Positions 11,682 through 22,812 of a stretch of 64,000 nt of DNA are shown piece by piece. A program made the position numbers and the translations under genes. How positions within the stretch are numbered: position 1 is the stretch's first letter; every line of letters starts with the position of its first letter. Below the pieces are notes generated by a model. The model was not told the DNA's origin, searched no databases, and worked only from the letters and a program-made list of their open reading frames with translations. The DNA is from Limonium bicolor (lineage: Eukaryota > Streptophyta > Magnoliopsida > Caryophyllales > Plumbaginaceae), in NCBI GenBank assembly GCA_023374045.1, contig CM041783.1:94647298-94711297 (forward strand). Direction: 5' to 3'.

Positions 11682-14600
11682 GGAAGAAAACGGATTCAAA
11701 CCATGTGAAAACGCTAACGGAGTCCTAAAACTCGTTTTCGAGAAAATCCGAAAACATGATTTTAAACAGTTAAACGACCCCGTAAAAATTATAGTTGACT
11801 ATATAACTATAATTAAGTATTAATGGAAGCTTAATAACCATTAAAAATAAAGAAACGAGAAAAAATCTGAAAAACGGGCCCGGTGAGTGAATAGTGCCGA
11901 ACCGGGTAAAATGACAAGCGTTTTCTGTCAAAAACCGAAAAACGCTCCAGCATGTAAGTATGCAGTGGGGCCGATTTTTATTGGCTTAATTAGCCTTTCC
12001 CCTCTCTAATAATAGCAAGTAAATAAAAGAAGAAAGAAAGGAAAAGTAAAAAGGGGAATAGTAAAAAGTAACTACTTACTCTCTCACCTTCCCTTCTTTT
12101 CCTCATTTCACGATTTCCTTCCCAGCTCTCTGTTAACATCTTCTTCTTCTTCTGTAAGCTGGCGATTCCAAACAGCACACAGCCCCTATCTTCTTCCTCC
12201 ATTAATTTACTCATTTCTTCACCAAATCACACAAAAATTGTACCGCTAGATTCGTATCGGCGAGGGCTACGTTTTCCACCCCTCAAAGTCTTGATTCCTC
12301 CACCTTCACTTCCATGGGTGTTCTGCCTTTTGAAGCTTAAGGAGTTGATTTTGACTCTCCTTCACTACCTTGATGCCTTAAGGTAATTATAAGCAAGAGT
12401 TTTGCTCATTTCTAGCTTATTCTTGTTATTTGGGAAAATTTCCCCACGTTGAAAATTTCCCTCATTTCAGCCGGTTGCACCTTGCTCCTGTGGAGTGTTG
12501 GAAATTCCATCATTTGATTGCCAAGCCCTCCTTTTGAACATTCAAAGGTAATACCTAAGTTAAAGCCTAAAAACTAACTCTTAAAATGTTAGTTTTGTGA
12601 GGAAAGTTTGATTGATTTTTATTGTTGTGTGTGGTGTGGGGAAAATGATTGTAGATAGCAATCGAGACCCCTTGTATGTTGTGAAAACAAGTAAAGAAAG
12701 ATGGAGCAAAAAAAAGAGGAAGGAGAGGAAGAAAACCGAGAACAAACAAGGTAATGAGCTTACCTTGGGGTAGTTTCATTTGACTTGTGAAACAGATTTT
12801 AGAGTTGGCTTAATGCTCTTGAATTGGTGTAGTCATGGTACAATATTATTGAGTGGGAATGAGAATGTTTAATGTTGTTTAAGTGTGAGAAAGAAGCTTG
12901 GAAACTAAGCTAGGCATATGTGTGAACCATGGGAATTTGGTATGTTTATTGATGCCTAAACCAAACAGGTGTGAGAAGTGTTGTGAGCTGTTTTAGTGTG
13001 GTGAAAAATGCTTAGGAAAGTAAGGAGGTGCGGTCAAATTCACCTACGGATTTATGGTCTTGAGTGTTCCGTTTGAGGAAAGAACTAGGTTGTTTATGGG
13101 GTTTAGGGATGTGGTTAATGATTGGAAACCACACTAAGGAGAAGTTGTATTGGGAGTAAAGATATAATGTCATTGAAGTGCTGGGAATGGCACTGTTTTG
13201 AATGGTAAAAGAAACTACCAAATCTGTTACAAGAGATATGAAACAAGGAAACAGTTATGGAAGTGTAAGTGAGTTTTAAGTGAAATTGACTATAGTTTGA
13301 GAGTGCACTTGGTGCTTGGTTTAAAGTGGTTTAGGTGGGTAATTAGGTGCTAAAACAGGTGGATTATAGTTGGTGAAGATTGGGTAACCAATGGGCTAAG
13401 AGGGGACCTTGAACAGAGTTAGAAACTGTCAATTTGCAAAATCTGTAGCAGGGTCCGGGACCTAGTCCATGGACAAAGTCCCGGACCACCCCCTTAATTT
13501 TGCCCGAGAGTTGCCTAGCATTTTGGTCCGGGACCTAGGGTGAGTATTAAGTCCCGAACCACCCCTATTAAAATGGCCGAGAGTTACAACATGAATTGGT
13601 CCGGGACTTTAGGTAAGGACCAAGTCCCGGACCACTCTAAAAACCTTGTTTTAAGTTGTTAAATGGTGTCTAATGATGGGGATGAGTGGGTGTTGATGTT
13701 ATGTGATTAATTAGGACTTGTTTGGTGACATGTAAAGGTCTTAGAAGAGTAAACAAGTGTTGGAAGTGAGTGAGTAAGTTAAGGAATTAAGTACACTAAG
13801 TTAAACCGAAATAACGGGATACGGGGTGAGTACGGGAGTAATAGAAGTTTACATACCGTAAGTTCTTGTTGCTAATAAAACGTTTTAATAATAAATACCA
13901 GTTGTTTCGGAAATTACCCGGGGAGCGTGAGGGATGCGTTGGAGTAAATCCTCGGGAACAAGGTAGATAACCCATGGTGCAAGGTATGGTTTTCTTGCAA
14001 CCTGTGTCCTACCGGATTACACCGGCTTGTATGCCAATGTGTTTTTCTGTGTGTTTGCCACCTTGCAAGATAAAGCATGAAATAGTTTACAGTAATTCAT
14101 TATTGTGGCGTAATTAATTCCGATACCGCTTAACCTTAGTTATGTGTTAAATAATAGTTAACCGACTTTAGGTTCACATAAGAGATCGGTATTCGGAATA
14201 AACGTCCCAACCCATGGGAACGTTCTAACTACGGCTATCAGTGCGTTAGTGTATGTTGTTATTACGAGTGATGTATGTGACTTGTTGGATATGTTGTTGT
14301 TGTTATTGGATACAGTTATTCATGTTTGTTAAAAAGGGATATTACTCCCCATATGTGTCTAACCGAGTTAGTAACACTATGTGATGTATGTATGTGGTAA
14401 GTTCCATAAGAGAACCTCTAACTAATAAGTATATGTTATGTATGGAGAGGAATCCGGTTGTTCCCGTCGCGCGTGTTGTTTGGGAGTTAATACATATATG
14501 AGAATTAACTCCCATCCTGTTATGTTAGGGTTGTTTTCCTTCATTGGATTTCGACCTCCCACTAGCTTAGCCAAAGCTTACCTACCCACCTCCATCGGGC

Positions 14601-15479
14601 TAGGAGGGAAATTATGTATAATGTTGGTAGGGTGTTCGATGCCTAGTTCGCTTCGACTCCCGCTTGTTATGTTCGGTTTGTTCTTCCTCCTGGAATTACA
14701 ACACCCACAAGCTTAACCAAGGCTTACCTACCTCATCACTATTGGAGTTAGGGCAAACTATGTATGTTGTGATCGGTCCTATATGAGGCCGCCACTCAAG
14801 TAAGGAAATGTATGTATGTTTGCGCGGGCTTATATCACCCCCGCATTCCCTAAGTAAAGTTATATCCTCTCAGAGGAGAGAAATTAAGTTGAGTATGTTA
14901 TAAGTGAAGTGTGTTGTTATTGAGTGTGTGTGCTAATTTGTGTTTGTGCCCTATTAATGGATGTTTGCTTATAAGCATGATACGTGTGAGTTTGTGCATG
15001 TTTGAAATAAATCAACCGCATGCTAAGACGACAAATAGTTGTGCGTGGCCCGATAGCATGCGGGCTGCGGGATTACCATACCAGCAAAGGTGCTGACCCC
15101 CTTTGGGGGCTCCCATACTTTTCAGGTACAAGGAACTGGAAGCCGTTTGAGAGTAGGACGGGGTAGTGTTGTATGTGGTAGTCATGAGAATTGTGGATGT
15201 ATTATAGGTGTAGTAAGACCGAAAATGTATCGGCGTTAGTTGGTAATTACTCGGTACAGCTGTAATGTAAGTGTATAATGATTGTTGGACGTGGAACGGG
15301 ATTTATGTGTAGTTGCTCGGGAGTTTAGTCCATCAGACCGGTACAATGTATGTATGTTAGCCTTGTTAGCCACGTGGGTGGCTAACTACGTGTAACACCA
15401 AAGAGTTAAGTGATGTTGTGAGTTATGAATTCCGCTGCGATATGTTGTTAAGTGTGTTGTTAGTAGTTGGGGTGTTACA
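11682..15479 (+). repeat. Element B LTR, 5'-interrupted by A
   Basis: The sequence starts part-way into an LTR: 11683 onward (GAAGAAAACGG) aligns with about 240 bp inside the D LTR (read on the minus strand from 22138). It ends GGGGTGTTACA at 15479. The missing start should lie left of element A, outside the window. The LTR has a C/T-rich leader (12080-12170) and donor-like AAG|GTAA sites near 12380 and 12548. It also shares with LTR A a block at 13985-14040 and one at 15015-15150 that contains the CAG|GTACAAGG acceptor. The sequence after it belongs to another family, so B lies inside element C, probably with target sequence GTAAG. Confidence 0.85.
13448..13640 (+). repeat. Tandem dyad array in LTR B
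   Basis: Three units of roughly 75-80 bp alternate GGTCCGGGAC and GTCCCGGACC, which are reverse complements. The position resembles that of the array in LTR A but the sequence is unrelated, so the structure rather than the sequence seems to recur. Confidence 0.8.
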
Positions 15480-15757
15480 GTAAGGTTATGTATATTCAGG
15501 TTTGGGTAGACGCTCACTTGTCGATGTTTATGGTTTACGGACTTAGTATGATGTATAGGAGTTTTCTCGTTATCACGGCGGTTAGCAGTTTGTTTATGAT
15601 GGAAGTTGGATGTAGTTTGGCTTCGTTGCTGGCATGGGCGAGTAATGGCCGGTGACACCCGAGTGAGTATTGTTATTGTTATTATTCTTCCGCTGCAAGA
15701 CGTTTTACTTATTGCTACGTGAGAGACTATTACGTGATTGTGAAAAGGGGTGTTACA
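15480..15757 (+). repeat. Element C: end of an E-family LTR
   Basis: This segment matches the reverse complement of 26267-26545, the end of the E 3' LTR, and ends GGGGTGTTACA at 15757. It is the part of an E-family LTR lying to the right of insertion B. What follows (15758 on) is element D interior, so C was inserted into D; the right-hand target site would be TTGCG. Confidence 0.85.
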
Positions 15758-17625
15758 TTGCGGTTCTGGATCTGAGTTATCCGTTGAGGGTTATAGCGTC
15801 TCCCGTTCTTAGGGTAGACCACTGGTGCTTTTCCTTATGTTATAACGGGTTTGGTACTCCCTTTGGTGATGAATGGTAATTTCGGTACCATATATGATCA
15901 CCCTGTGTGTTTGTGGTAGTTGTTCTAGGAATTCTATCCCGTTCATTGTACACTGATGTGTTAATGTAAGGCATTTGCCTTACAGTGTTTAGACTGGGTA
16001 TTCTCATCATGCTTTACTTCGATATCTTCAAGACATACCCAATGTCTTTATCCGGTTGTTAGTGCTTCTCGCACTTTCAACTCTTAATGGTTCTCCTGGA
16101 GTGAGTTTCTTGACTCTTAGCTTGTAAGCTTGTCTGGGTTTCCTTTGCTCGGTTGAGGTATCCAACTGTTCTGTTTTGAATTTGCTTATGGTCCGTAGAA
16201 CAGAGTTGACTACTTCCCGTGTCTCGTACACTACATGTATACATACGTGGGGTACCGTCTTGGCACGTTACCACTTACCTAACTATCTGTCAGGCCCACA
16301 AGCTCCTTCGGAGTGCGGTCGTCCCACATCCCGTATTTGGGTACACTGGTAGTGTTCGTCACACGCCTAGGTGAAGTATTCTATTATCAACTCCTCTTGT
16401 ATCACTATATGATACTCACCGTAATTCCGTCGGTTTGGTTTTGAAATCCGAGGTTTAAAAGAAGGGTTTGTGGTTTTGAAAGAAAATTTTGGGTTTTGGA
16501 ATAACAGCTCGGTGTTAAAAGGAATTCTTCATGGCGTTGCCATGATTGAGGTCTTGACCAAGTTCAGCATCTCGCTGACCGGTATACTCTCAATACAATG
16601 GTCGGGCCGTTAGGCCTTTCCGAGGTTTCGTTATTTAAATACTTAAGATTGGTGATCCCATATTTGCTCCATTCGTCATAACGGTACTTTAGCAAGTATT
16701 TGCGGGTTGTTATAAGTCTTCCAACCGTCTTGTAGTTGCTGCACTTGCCCTAGGCAAGTGCGCGGGTAGGTTGTTTTTCAGTTAACATATACCGGTTACA
16801 GTATCGTTTCCATCCATATTTGGTGGTCTTATTAGATCTTCCTTTGATCTTCTGCCCTTGGTGCTCGATCTCCTGAGTCGCTTCTCAGTATACTTGACAT
16901 GGTTGTCGTCAGTTCGGGTGTCTCACACCTTCACTGTGGTTAACGAGACTTGGCTTATCCTTAGGAACCATGTTGTGGTCCTATAGGTGTATGTTTATGG
17001 ATACCTTCAAAGTTATCTGAACTATGTTGTTCGGTTATTACTGCCTACTGGCGTATAGGTTTGGTGTTAATCCAACCTTGACTAATTCCTTAGTCGGTTT
17101 GCATACCGTTGTTGGTATTATCGATCATTACAGTCCGTAGACTCTCTTGTCTCGGGCTTGCTGCTCTATCTTCCTTGTTTCATTGCGCGATTGTGCTTCT
17201 CTTCTTGCTGGCTACTCATGGTTCTCGCGACTGCGAAGCATGTCGCCCCATGGTGCCATAAATTCCATTATCCTTGTGTTTAGGATCTTCATTTCTCTGT
17301 CATTAAGTGCGGTCCTTGTCATTCAACGGGAACCGTCTTCGGGACTTCCAGTTCTTGGACTCTACCGTAAGACAGGATCTTTTTCTAATAAGGTTTGTTT
17401 TGCAGCTGCCAGATCGGGTTTTACCCGAGTGTGAGAGGTCTTTCCTTCTCTGGCGTTATTCTCCCAACTTAATACCGTGGGATACAGAGGGCGGGGTATG
17501 GTTGTTGTAGGTTTCCGATTCACACGAGAGTTCCTAACTAGCGTACCTCACACGCTAACACTCAACCCTTAGCCCTAAGTCTCTAATTCCTAACTTGGTA
17601 TTTTCCTAAACTCGGTATTTCATCC
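15758..17625 (-). other. Element D non-coding interior
   Basis: No coding motif is seen. Shared landmarks with A and E are the GCACTTGC stem-loop (16741-16761), a block at 16285-16380 with GGAGTGCGGTCGTCCCAC and GTCACACG, and AGTCAAGAAACTC near 16105 (minus strand). Confidence 0.7.
16741..16761 (-). other. Conserved stem-loop in LARD interior (D)
   Basis: GCACTTGCC (16741-16749) pairs with GGCAAGTGC (16753-16761) around a three-base loop, one base pair longer than the A copy and with a different loop. Confidence 0.7.
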
Positions 17626-17653
17626 ATCAGAGCGATACTTCGCTCTGATACCA
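17626..17653 (-). promoter_or_regulatory. Element D primer-binding site with hairpin
   Basis: On the minus strand TGGTATCAGAGC matches initiator tRNA-Met, a few bases from the LTR end at 17659. ATCAGAGCGA (17626-17635) pairs with TCGCTCTGAT (17640-17649). Confidence 0.9.
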
Positions 17654-18279
17654 CTTTTTGTAACACCCCTACCGCTAATACCGTCATTACTGTACAATAC
17701 TTACCTTCGCAGCGGACATTACATACTCAACGGCGGGTGTACAATGCCGTTAGTCTCCCACGTGACTAACAAGGCGAGTTACGATCCTACAAATACTATC
17801 GGTCTGATGAATATGAACATACCGAGTACCCTACACAACACAATACTTCCTATGCATACCCAACCATAATTCGATTACAACTCCAATACATTACTATACC
17901 GAGTCTACTACAATCCTTGATTTACCGATACAGTTTGGACTTCCAAATTCACAATACATTACAAAACAATCCCTATTATACAACTACCCATGCTTACATA
18001 GCAGTCCCCGTCCTACTCTCTCGAACGGTGATCAGCTTCGAGTACCTGCACACTAAAAACGTTCCCCCGAGGGGGTCAGCTTACGGTGAATATGAATTTT
18101 GCATATACCACGTGCTAACCGCGGTACACCGACTACTTTGGGTCGGATATACATGGAGTTCATTTTACATGCATACATACATACTCATGCTACAACCATA
18201 CAAGTAACAATACCTACATACACATACAAGTGTCAATACTTACTATGGAATACAATTCGATGGTCAATCATTCTTAATA

Positions 18280-18540
18280 GTTACTTACTCACTACTTCTT
18301 CGTTGCGTTACTCACTACTCTGTTCGTACTGTGTTCGATACTCACTACCCTACTCATACTCACCCCTTACTCTTGCATACTCATTACTCCATGTTCAATA
18401 CCTTACTTGTACACGATCCTTACTCTGTACTCGTTACTATACTCGTGCATACTCACTACTCCATACTCCATACTTACTCATACGTACTCAATACTCGATA
18501 CTTACTCATACGTACTCAATACTCGATACTTAGTACTTTG
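18280..18540. repeat. Low-complexity TACTC-rich tract
   Basis: Imperfect runs of TACTC, ACTCAT and TACTCGT fill this part of LTR D. The overlapping open frames here (up to 144 codons) are rich in Y, L, T and S and arise from the repeat. Confidence 0.8.
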
Positions 18541-19679
18541 GCCACCGGGCGGAGTCATACACAAGACTCGCCACCGGACCTACAATACGAGGGCTATACG
18601 CTTAGCTCCTCAAATACTCAAATGCCCATTTTTACCAGACTACTCAAATTCCCAACACTCTACTCTCAGAGTACATTACAATCTCATGGATTAGCCTAGA
18701 AGTATCTCTCTCGATAACCTCCACTAGCTTAGGGAATTACCACCGACTAGTATCCTCAGATTTAAGTGTTTCCCCAACGTATCGAATACTCTCATGTTCG
18801 GGACTCACTTACATCAGTCGGGTCCTCTCATAATAGGTCGACTAATTGCTAAGGGGTTTGGAGATTCCTCATCATTCTTTACTACTCTTATGGTTCATGT
18901 CTTGCACCAAGATTAATTCCTCTAATAGAGGTTACTTACGTACTTCCACTAATTGTTATTTGTGGATCATTCATTTCAGTTCTCCTACCGTTATCGGAAG
19001 GTTATTACTCCCGTACACTCTCTCACATTCTAGTGAGTTCCTTGGTTTGCATTATCGTTCAATGATTCGTTAGTTTAGTGTGTTGCTACGGTTCCGTTTA
19101 TTCACAACATAACTCTTACTACGAGTCACTACACAACAAGACTCATCTATGAGTCGATCTACACACTAAGTGGAGCCACACAATCAGTCAAGAAGGGTTA
19201 GCTCATACAACATACAACAAGACATACAATGAAAGGCAATAAACTGTTTTCATGCTTTAGTCTTGATTAGCCGGCATACAGCACACAAATCAACCTAACT
19301 CGGTTAGCATACGGGGCATGAGAAAATCATACCTTTCACCGGCGTTAGCTCTACCATGTGTTCCCTCGTTCCTTGATTCACACTTGTTCCACTGATAATG
19401 TTCCAACATTATTATTAATGCTATACTCTTACGATACACAAATAATTACTACTCCCGTACGTACCCCGTTATCCCGGTATACTTAATGTTCTCATACTCT
19501 CAACCTACTTATTTACTTTCATACTTGTTTTTCCTACTCATTTACTTATTTCCTTACCATTACTACTTCATTAATGGTGTATCACTACATACTCATGCCT
19601 ATATGTGTATAGGCATATATATATATATACATACATATGATTAGTGTAATCACATAACGAAAATATTCTTTTTTTTTTT

Positions 19680-19931
19680 TGACTCGACCGACCTTGCAAG
19701 TCCGGTCGCAGGTCCGGTCCATTCCAGTAGCTTTCATTATGGGAATTTTTCTGGCCCGACCGAACTTGCAAGTCCGGTCGCAAGTCCGGTCCATTCCAGA
19801 AGGTTTCAGACGGGAAAATTTTCTGGTCCGACCGAACTTGCAAATCCGGTCGCAAGTCCGGTCCATTCCAGAAGGTTCCCGTCTTTGTGATCCTGGGCTC
19901 GACCGACCTTGCAAGTCCGGTCCGGCCCAGT
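19680..19931 (-). repeat. Tandem dyad array in LTR D, about 72-bp period
   Basis: Four units carry GACCGAACTTGCAAGTCCGG and GTCCGGTCCATTCCAG, homologous to the array of LTR A on the opposite strand. Minus-strand frames of about 100 codons through it are repeat by-products. Confidence 0.85.
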
Positions 19932-22138
19932 ATTTCAGTTTTAAAATCTATTTTCAGTTGGTTTCTTTACCCATTTCTTCCCCAATCTTCCTACATGTAA
20001 TCCCACATGATTTAGCACTAATTGAGCCCTCTAAAACACCTTAATTCATCCACCAAATCCATTACTAAATCCACCAAACAACTTACACAATTTTCTTACT
20101 TCTTCTACAACACATGTAACAGTTTTTGTTACACCTATGCTACAGATTTTACAATTCAATTCTCCCATCCAATACTTCCTCAACCAATGCCATTCCTAGC
20201 ATTCTAAATACCTCTCCTTACCATGCCAATTCATTTCCAAGCCATTACACTTCCTACACCCAAGTTCCAACACTCATTTTACAAAATCCTGCACACTAGT
20301 TTCTTCCTAGTTCCACAATGCATTTTGGTACCTCTCTTGCTACAGATTTTACATCCTAATACTCTCATACCACAACTACCATTCCATGGTCATTAAACAC
20401 ATTTATTAAATCCAATACACACCTTGGTTCCCCCTTTCACCAAGTCATCCATAAATGTACATATTCCTACCAAAATTTTGCCATAGTTTATCTACAATTC
20501 TAGCTTCTCTACATACATACCTTTCCATCAAATTCATTCCTATTCTAGCCACACCCATACAAGGGTCCTACCAGCAATACAAGGCAATCTTAATACATCA
20601 ATACTCCCTTAACAACAATACTAATACTCATACACAATTTACTTGCCTTCAAGGCCTACGATTCACATACTTGCTCACCAATACTCAAACATCCACAACT
20701 ACAATACTAATACAATAGTTTAGGTTCTTTTATTTGTTTACCCATTCCCATTATTCTAATGCATTAAAATTAATCATCAAGAAGAAGATCTTACCTTGAG
20801 CTTATCATTTCCTCAATTCCTTTCCAATTCTCTTCTTCCTCTCTTTCTTGTCCAAATCGGTTTTGTGGGGAATGGAGTTGCCAAACTCCATTCCCATCAC
20901 CCAAGCACACAAAGACAAGTATAAATTAAAACACTAACCCTTGGATTTATGCTAGTTCATTGAAGTATTCAAAATACAAATTCTAAGGTTTACCTTTGGA
21001 GAACTTTGAGAGGGATTCTCACCCTTGAATCAAGAAGGGGTTTACTCCACCATTGGAGGGTTGAGACAATGCTCCAAAACAAGAGAAGAACAAGGCATTA
21101 AAAGAAGCCAAAATCGGCCAAGGCATGGAAATGGAGAAAATGAGTTTTTCTCTTGAATCTTTTTACCTTAAGTGGAAGAGGAGACTCCAAGCTTCAAGAA
21201 TATGTGGTTTACTCTTCAAATGCCCAAAACCCATGGAGGTCAAACTCCTCCATTTGGAATTTTGAAAAGATAGAAATGTAGAGCTTGATGAGGGGAAGAA
21301 GAATATGCAATTTATTTTCGATTTGGGGCTTTAATGAAGCTAGAGCATGGAGTATAAGAGGAGAAGCCATGGGAGCCATTTTGAGGTCTTCAAAATCGTC
21401 CCCAACCAGAGGAAGGAGAAGAGAGGAATCAGGAGGGGGGGGTTCCTACGCAGGAAAAGAAAGGAATGAGAGGAGAGAGAGGGAAAAGGTAAGTATTTGT
21501 TACTTTTTACTTTATTGCTTTATTGACTTTTCAACTCATGAATTAATTAACTAGTCAAGTGTCAGTGTGAGTGTGAGAGAGGGCTGTTTACACCAGTAAA
21601 AACCGGCCCCCCACTGTTATACTAGCTGGAGCGTTTTTCATCTTTTACAGAAAACGCTCGTTATTTTACCCGGTTTTGGTACTATTCACTAACCGGGCCC
21701 GTTTCCCGGAATTTTCTCGTTTCTTTATTTTTATTGGTTATTAAGCTTCCGTTAATGCTTAATAATAGTTATTTAATGCTTTATAATTTTTACGGGTTCG
21801 TTTGACCCCTTAAAATCACGTTTTCGGGTTTTCTCGATAAATGTGCGCTAAAGCTGTATTAGCGTTTTAATACCTTATTTGGATCCGTTTTCTTCGGGAA
21901 TCATTCCCGTATACTTAATTAGGCATGAATAAGCCTTAAGAATCCTTATAATACCCTAACCAAGGTCTCGTACCTCCTATGGTTATTTAACGCTCATTTT
22001 AGCATTTTCCGCTTTCTAAGCGTTTTTCTCATTCCTTTTGGATTTATTTTCTTTACCAAAACTTACTTAGGCACTATTAGGCCCTTAAATACTATATTAA
22101 AATATTCTAATCACCATATTTAAGTTCGGGGTATTTCA

Positions 22139-22812
22139 CGTCTAGCTATAGGACTTATGACGAGCCTATAATACTAACAATTGATTGATTTTGGTGCACG
22201 AAGACTTATGACGAGCCTCAACTAAACCTCTTGACGTCTAGATATAGGACTTATGACGAGCCTATAATGAAAATTGAAAGTATGAGGACTTATGACGAGC
22301 CTCAACTAAACCTCTTGACGTCTAGCTATAGGACTTATGACGAGCCTATAATACTAACAATTGATTGATTTGGGTGCATGAGGACTTATGACGAGCCTCA
22401 ACTAAACCTCTTGACGTCTAGCTATAGGACTTATGACAAGCCTATAATGCAAATTGAAAGTATGAGGACTTATGACGAGCCTCAACTAAACCTCTTGACG
22501 TCTAGCTATAGGACTTATGACGAGCCTATAATACTAACAATTGATTGATTTGGGTGCAAAAGGACTTATGACGAGCCTCAACTAAACCTCTTGACGTCTA
22601 GCTATAGGTCTTATGACGAGCCTATAATACTAACAATTGATTGATTTAGGTGCACAAGGACTTATGACGAGCCTCAACTAAACCTCTTGACGTCTAGCTA
22701 TAGGACTTATGACGAGCCTATAATGCAAATTGAAAGTACGAGGACTTATGACGAGCCTCAACTAAACCTCTTGACATTTAGCTATAGGACTTATGACGAT
22801 CCTATAATACTT
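22139..22812. repeat. Tandem array, alternating about 96- and 84-bp units
   Basis: About eight units begin CTAGCTATAGGACTTATGAC. Each holds two copies of AGGACTTATGACGAGCCT separated by either a 28-base spacer (ACTAACAATTGATTGATT type) or a 16-base spacer (GCAAATTGAAAGTATG type), the two forms alternating. Element D is inserted within the array, so more units are expected beyond D's far end. Confidence 0.85.

Larger units (their letters stand above)
15758..22138 (-). mobile_element. Element D: LARD-like LTR retrotransposon, 5' half visible
   Basis: Read on the minus strand it has an LTR (22138 to 17659), a tRNA-Met primer site (17642-17653) and 1.9 kb of interior that is cut at 15757 by element C. 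The rest of the interior and the other LTR must lie beyond the left edge. The interior is homologous to the interior of A and has no gag or pol motif. Its LTR start TGAAATACCCC abuts the tandem array at 22139, giving an expected target site CGTCT. Confidence 0.85.
17659..22138 (-). repeat. Element D 5' LTR (4480 bp)
   Basis: On the minus strand it runs from TGAAATACCCC (22138) to GTTACA (17659). It holds a C/T-rich leader-like stretch (21400-21490), several AAG|GTAA donor-like sites (near 21175, 20995 and 20793) and an acceptor-like TGTGCAG|GTAC near 18045. A dyad array lies at 19680-19931 and simple TACTC-rich sequence at 18280-18540. Confidence 0.9.

Noticed and set aside
18099..18699. Open frames of 95-144 codons rich in Y, L, S and T
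   Set aside because: Low-complexity TACTC repeat translated in several frames.
19679..20044. Open frames with repeated GPDxxPDLQVRS-like peptides (both strands)
   Set aside because: The periodicity comes from the DNA dyad array; similar frames occur on both strands and at 9424-9781.
22139..22812. CRISPR-like repeat array
   Set aside because: The repeat spacers are themselves repeated in two forms and the context is plant nuclear DNA; this is a satellite-like tandem array.
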